DNA of 64,000 nucleotides from Phyllostachys edulis (Eukaryota > Streptophyta > Magnoliopsida > Poales > Poaceae). Shown here one piece after another: positions 58,961 through 64,000 of the stretch (positions within the stretch are counted from its first letter, which is position 1; every line of letters starts with the position of its first letter). Location: the NCBI GenBank assembly GCA_036346405.1, contig CM070559.1:43031518-43095517 (forward strand). Direction: 5' to 3'. The translations under genes and the position numbers were made by a program. The notes under the pieces are model-generated. The model worked only from the letters and a program-made list of their open reading frames with translations, searched no databases and was not told where the DNA came from.

Positions 58961-60700
58961 TTAGAAGTAGTCATCTACAATGGGATCCTCCGCAGATGGG
59001 CCCTCCAAAAAGTCATCGTCACTATCATGAGGTGTTGACTCAACCTCATCCCCTTCAGTGCCATCAATGTCTAAGCGATTAAGTAGTTCCAAGTCCTCTT
59101 GGTTTACAACCTCATCGGCATCGATTTGAATATCATCCATGTGATCGTCCTCTTCCCCAATTATTATTTCAAAAGTCCCTGGTAGCCCATCTTCTTGAAA
59201 GAATAGGTCAACACCATTGTTGGTCTCCATGTTGTAGTCCTGCTCACTAGGGGTAGGTAGTTTACCATATGGTTGCACCTTATGTACTACCCACCAATCC
59301 ACTAGACTACTCATAGTTTTGCATGGGTGCGGGATGTAGTATACTTGGGTGGTTTGTCGAGCCACAATAAATGGGTCATTGCTGGTAGGATTGATTGATG
59401 TGCAACTTCAACTAGCCCAAGTGATGTATCCCGCGACTCCTTCTAAACGGATGGAACCAATGACATTTGAATAACATAAGTTTGAGAGGTTTGCTACCAT
59501 GGAAATATAGTTCAATTATTTCTTCAATTACTCCATAGTATTCAACAGGTGTATCGCTCCCATCTTGTCCTATAGTCACCAATCCACTTTGTTAATTGTT
59601 GTTGCATTAGGCCGTTCCTCTCATGTGTCGATGTTGGAAGCGGTACCCATTCACATCGTAGGTACTATAGGACAGCACCCGAGTGTGGTATCCTTGAGCA
59701 ACTTGCTTCAATTCGCTGCTCATAGACTTGTCCTTCAAACTCTACAGCATAAATAGAATGGGTTTCACGTATTAGTTCCTCTTTACTTAGTAAATATTAT
59801 GTGCAAGGGGGAGTAGCTAATAGAGAAGTTACTTTCTGATAGAACCAAGTCGAGAAATTCGGTTTACAATTTCCAGCACCCTTCCTAAGAAGGGTCTCAA
59901 CTTGTTTTTCGGATGGGTCTCGACGTTGCTTCCACTCGCTCCTAACAAATTCCCTATAGGCAACAAGACAAGTAGATTAAAACACTCATGCATCAATTAT
60001 TGGGAAAAAATAATTGTTGCATACCTAATGTAATCATCCACTTGAGAGGTTGGTAAAGACATACAACATCACAATCAACCACTCATCCCGCGATAAAACT
60101 TTGGGAGTACCACCGCTGAAGTGTCACCTCTTCCTGAAGAGGCTAAGTTGGCAATTATTTTGAGGATGCCAATATTGTATCGTGAGGTTTGATTGTGCAC
60201 CGTCAAGTAACATTGTCAAGAAAGTATATTGATGTGAAATGGGAAATTTCCTCAATTATATACGCCCGCTATGGATGCTTCAACACACGATCGATTTTTT
60301 GCTTTGCCTCGTAGTTCCTTTTGTTCCTCAATTGGATACATCCACCGTTTTGCCTTCGTCCCCCATCCTAGCTTCATAGGGAAGATGGAGAATCAAATGT
60401 TGCATTGGATTGAAGAAGCGGTGGAAAGATCTTTTCCAACTTACAAAGCAACACAGTACTTCACGCCCATAGTTGACATTACCGTGGGATCTATCTCTTT
60501 GCACATAGTCGTCGATAAAAGAAGCTCAACTCCGCCATCACTTACCAAACACACTCGGGGGCGAGCCACGGATCATCACGAGCAAAAGGCGTTCCATGAA
60601 TATGTGGTAGTCATGGCTCTTTAGGCCATTGATGCGCATGGTAGCTAAATTCACTCCTCTCCTTAGATTTGTCATACCCATCAAGAAACTTTAGGTCTCA
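58961..60700 (-). pseudogene. CACTA TNP2 gene, C-terminal half (decayed)
   Basis: Minus strand. Readable in changing frames: KSHDYHIFMERLL (about 60620), HLILHLPYEARMGDEG, NRSCVEASIAGVY and EISHFTSIYF. The last exon (59365-58961) reads ARQTTQVYYIPHPCKTMSSL, VDWWVVHKVQPYGKLP and then a very acidic tail (DDHMDDIQIDADEVVNQEDL). These are conserved landmarks of plant En/Spm TNP2 proteins, including the DUF4216-type end. Numerous frameshifts lie between 59400 and 60700. Confidence 0.75.
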
Positions 60701-60792
60701 AACCATTCCAAAATCTCCTTCCTCTGAACCCTAGTTAGGCAATAACTAGCTCTTGGCTTCTCCCACTTGCCGAAATGGCTTATGGATCATAT

Positions 60793-61914
60793 TCAACGAG
60801 GGCTGTTGCAAAGCTCCTCCCGATCAAGGCGAGCCTTCACATTGTCTTTCGCCTTGTCCGGAATGTCAAAGAATGTGCTAAATATGGCCTCTGCAACATT
60901 CTTCTCATTATGCATTACATCTATGTTATGGGGAAGAATGAGCTTATGGAAGTATGGCACCGCCACAAACTTGAAATGTGAGTCCAATTGTGCTCCTCAC
61001 CATATTTCTAACCCATCACCATCATCAAGAGGCTTCAAAGCATCTAGTCGTGCACGAACCTCCTCACCGCCAGACGACGTGGTGGTCCATCGCGACAGCA
61101 ATATTGGCCCTAAATCTAGTTGTGTCACTTCAATTCGTGGTCAATTGGAAGGAATTGACGATGACAATCGAAGAAGGAGTGCTTATGCGACCATGCTTTA
61201 GCCAATGACCACGCATCGCCTCCCTACAGATTGGGCATGGCATCTTCCCATGTACGCACCACCCACGTAATATCCCTGACACGAAGTCATGCATGGATGT
61301 GTGGTACGCGACCCGCATAGTGAAGTTCTGTTTCAATGCCCGATCATATGTCACTATGCCTTGTTCCCAAGCATGTAACAATTCATCCACCACCGGCTCC
61401 ATGAATACATTCATATTCTTCCCTGGGTACTCAGGACTAGGGATTATCAAGGAAAGGAATATGTACTGTTTCTGCATGCAAACGCCGAGTGGGAGGTTAA
61501 GGGGAATGACAAACACAGGCCAACAGCTGTATGGCGCAGCCCCCATACCAAATGGGTTAAACCTATCAGTTGCAATTGCAATTCGAACGTTCCGAGGCTC
61601 CGCATCAAACTCTACATAGTCTCGATCAAATTGCTTCCATGCTTCACCATCAGATGGGTGGACTATCTTGTCATTATGGTACCGACGACCATACTTGTGC
61701 CATACCATTTGTTTGGCAGAAACCTCAGACATGTATAACCGTTGGATTCGTGGCACAAATGGTAGATAGCGAAGTATTTTTCTACCAATAGGAAGCTGCC
61801 TCTTCTGACCATCACCGGAGTCAACCTCAACAAACCTAGACTCACCACACTTATCACAGTGATCTTTGTCCACATTCCCATTCCTAAATAGCATGCAATG
61901 ATTTGGACAAACAT
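60793..61914 (-). pseudogene. CACTA TNP2 transposase core (PF02992-type)
   Basis: The minus-strand frame 61894-61130 reads DKCGESRFVEVD, a PIGRKILRYLPFVPRIQRLY block, WHKYGRRYHNDKIVHPSDGE and AWKQFDRDYVEFDAEPRNVR. It continues IAIATDRFNPFGMG, CWPVFVIPLNLPLGVCM, DELLHAWEQGIVTYD and GKMPCPICREAM. This is the En/Spm transposase_21 domain with its DG/D-x-F-NPFG and CPxC landmarks. The normally conserved Gly in the DGFNPFG box is Arg here. A second exon (60987-60793) carries FHKLILPHNIDVMHNEKNVA and IFSTFFDIPDKAKDN. The 254-codon open stretch is the best-preserved transposase part in the window. When intact it would catalyse excision and insertion. Confidence 0.9.
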
Positions 61915-61999
61915 CTATCTTCTCATATATGGCATATTTAGTGCGCTTATCAATTTCTTGGCCTCATACAAGTTAGCGGGCAGTTTGTGACCATCTGGG

Positions 62000-62560
62000 A
62001 GAAGGGTGCTAAACACGCTTAAGAATGCATCAAAGCAAGTAATGCTTGTGCCGAATCGAGACTTGACAAAGAAGTAGTCGTGTGATGGCATCTAGTTGGG
62101 ACACTGTGTGTGCCCATGAAGTGGTTGACTCGCCAGGACAACATATCAAAGAAAGCCCTTGTTGCGTGCTCGGTTCTTTCTCGCCAGTGGCCCATATGCA
62201 TGACGCACATCATGTAGCATGTCTTCTATCCTACTCTCATTGTGGCCGCCATCGTCTGCTTTCTTCCCTTAGCACATCGACCGCTATGTTGTGACTCGCC
62301 GTGATACACCCACACGGTATAGCACTGCCCTAAATCCGTATTTGCACAGAGTGCGATCATTGTTACCCTCATTTGTGGCCGTGTGTTCGAACAACGAGAA
62401 CAAGGGCACAACACACTCCGCCCATTACTCCTAGCAAATGCTCGATCCACAAAATCATCGACTTTTCCATCCATTCTGGGTACAGTCACCCATCGCTCTC
62501 GCCCAAAGGTACATCCAACTACGATCCTCACCATCCTAGTGTGCAAAACATAATGCATAT
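62000..62560 (-). pseudogene. CACTA TNP2 gene, N-terminal transposase-associated domain
   Basis: The minus-strand frame from 62558 reads ERWVTVPRMDGKVDDFVDRA, FARSNGRSVLCPCSRCSNTR and YTVWVYHGE. The pattern of a conserved RMDG/RxS start followed by CPCxxC and a W..HGE end is the transposase-associated domain (PF13963) at the N-terminus of plant CACTA TNP2. The following 62226-61914 is frame-shifted but leads into the core. A splice acceptor is likely just above 62540. Confidence 0.75.
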
Positions 62561-63999
62561 TTTAATCCAACTTTTATTTATGTCAAAATTACAACTACAG
62601 AGCTAGCTAGAAGCTACCCTATGATGCATGCCATATATATGTACACTAAAGCAGATTGACATGAAGACAATATACATGATCAACGGAGCATAAAAACACT
62701 TTCTTTCAATATAAATGAATACCATTATAAATGAATACAATTATTTATTAACACGTTAATGTAGCATTATAATGACAGCATATCAATCCACCATAAACTA
62801 ACAACACAGAAGAAAATAAGCAAATTTTATTTCTTTTTCCACTTATCCACTACCTTATAGTAGTTCTTGGAGCTGAGGGAGCCGAGGGAGCTGCGGTGGG
62901 GAAGATGGCTGCAGCTGTGTGTCGGTGGAGGCAGTCGGCGGGGGAAGCGCCAGGGGAATTGAGATCTACGGCGGCGGCGGAGGAGGAGGAGGAGGCGGCG
63001 GCACTGCAGGCAAGTACCAGAAAACAATCAAGCCCCAGCGAACTGTAGTGTGTACTGACTAGGGACTGTATTGAAAACAAACTAAGCAACAATATCCACA
63101 GAGGATAGCAACTTAAATGTCATAGCAAAAGGCTGACTAGGGACTGTATTGAAAACAAAGTAAGCACATATCTTGCCTGAAAACTAAGGCTGACTGTGGC
63201 AAAAGGGATCACATACCAAAACTGTTATTAGATTACCATTATATTCTGGACTTGATCTTAATTAATTGATTTATCATTTATGGTTTGTTTCTTATTACTA
63301 ATTACTCTTATTAGGCACGTTATCAGTCATTTGGTAAAATGTGCTAAGCTTAGACATGATGCTGACACTCACTGAGATTTACTAAAGGCCCTTCCCTTAC
63401 TAACCTCAAAGATTCAAAAAGCTAACCACTACCAAAAAAATTTGTGGGCAAAGATATATCTCACAAAAAGACAATCTGATCTAACCTAGAGACGACAAAA
63501 TTTAAAATGAGGAAAATTAGCAACTAACAATAGCTGATGTTAACTACAAGACCAGCCAGTTCATTCCATATAATAACTAATGAATCATAGGTTAAATCCA
63601 GAGGTAGCGCACGGATGATGCGCTTAAATGACTTCACCTACCATGATGGATGTTGTGTTTAGGCAATAGATCAATGTAATTGATGTATTCAGATAACTGC
63701 TGGATTGTGATACAAATTGAAGCATTGTATGGATTAAATATCCAGCTTATATTTATCATTCAGCACAAGTATTGGGCCTAATAACTAACAGTGCAGTAAT
63801 ACAAAGCGGTCGCAGTGGTCCCATCATTTTACAACCAGAATGAAGGTCCCTTTTTTTGCTCCCTCTAGAACAAAGTCTAGAGGAATGTATGGTGTCCAAC
63901 TCGTTAATGGAGAAGTGCTATATTTTCTAGTGGTGTATAATTAGTTCCTCACAGAAAGTTTAGATATAATTAGTTCAAAATAAAGCTTGATCAAAGGTT
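62561..63999. other. Upstream region of TNP2, no gene recognised
   Basis: AT-rich except for a short GC-rich purine block at 62870-63010 (GGAGGAGGAGGAGG, GCGGCGGCGG) with a GCAGGCAAG splice-like edge, possibly a first exon or captured exon. The phrase GGCTGACTAGGGACTGTATT + GAAAACAAA occurs near 63054 and 63132. Nothing else is supportable up to the window edge. Confidence 0.4.
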
Positions 64000-64000
64000 A

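Larger units (their letters stand above)
54568..63999 (-). mobile_element. CACTA element with TnpA-like and TNP2 genes (right end probably outside window)
   Basis: The left terminus is CACTACTAGAAATAGGATTT, preceded by TAC. Dense CACTCGGGAAA repeats follow to 55150. Genes run on the minus strand: TNP2 (about 62560-58960), then a TnpA/transposase_24-like gene (about 58810-55980), the usual CACTA order. A right terminus with matching repeats was not found. TTTTCTAGTGGTG at 63935 is a weak candidate without subterminal repeats, so the element most likely continues past the edge. Both genes contain stops. Confidence 0.88.

Noticed and set aside
63427..63935. CACTACCAAAAAAATTTG at 63427 and TTTTCTAGTGGTG at 63935 as ends of a small CACTA-like element, or the latter as the right end of the 54568 element
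   Set aside because: The two ends are poor inverses, flanks AAC and TAT do not match, and no CACTCGGG subterminal repeats lie nearby. DNA right of 63935 also does not resume the copy A flank (47352 onward).

Overview
This window is intergenic plant DNA, almost certainly from a large-genome grass. It has no RNA gene and no convincing single-copy host gene. Almost every base can be placed in one nested stack of transposable elements. The placement rests on target-site duplications (TSDs), terminal motifs and a nearly uninterrupted sister copy that lies inside the same window. A grass is inferred from the element mix: Tat-lineage Ty3/gypsy with an antisense extra ORF, very long TGTAACA-type LTRs, CACTA elements with TNP2, and plant-mobile-domain (PMD) genes inside a MULE-like element. 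The species cannot be named from this.

The frame is two copies of one PMD-carrying, long-TIR element in the same orientation. Copy B (47972-54110) is continuous. It carries two minus-strand genes: a PMD gene (52658-50108, four exons) and a GRF-like zinc-finger/coiled-coil gene (49785-48962). Its inverted termini of about 0.35-0.43 kb hold telobox (AAACCCTAA) and G-box/ABRE (ACGTGGC) motifs, and a TATA box lies just inside. Copy A is the same element broken into pieces at 3639-4280, 14878-15424, 41735-43073 and 45100-46896. Its 2.6-kb PMD gene is now spread over about 41.5 kb.

Insertions into copy A, left to right: (i) a CACTA element running in from the left edge and ending at 3638; (ii) a 10.6-kb CACTA element, 4281-14877 (TSD ACC), which carries transposase remnants, a DUF616-like exon and a 1.07-kb hAT-type element (6872-7939, TSD TGGACATT) holding a spliced gene fragment; (iii) a giant solo LTR (15425-41734, TSD CGACC), itself split by a complete 16-kb Tat-lineage element (17692-33702, TSD CTTCT) and by a second giant solo LTR (35709-40368, TSD AGGAT), with a third giant solo LTR (26941-31114) inside the Tat gag; (iv) a 2-kb solo LTR (43074-45099, TSD GAGAG). 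The deepest nesting is four levels.

To the right of copy B lies a CACTA element from 54568 to beyond the window edge. It has dense subterminal CACTCGGGAAA repeats, a TnpA/transposase_24-like gene and a degenerate TNP2 gene, both on the minus strand. All genes seen belong to mobile elements, and nearly all carry stops or frameshifts. Copies A and B share about 450 bp of flank beyond the right terminus, which suggests a duplication larger than the element itself.
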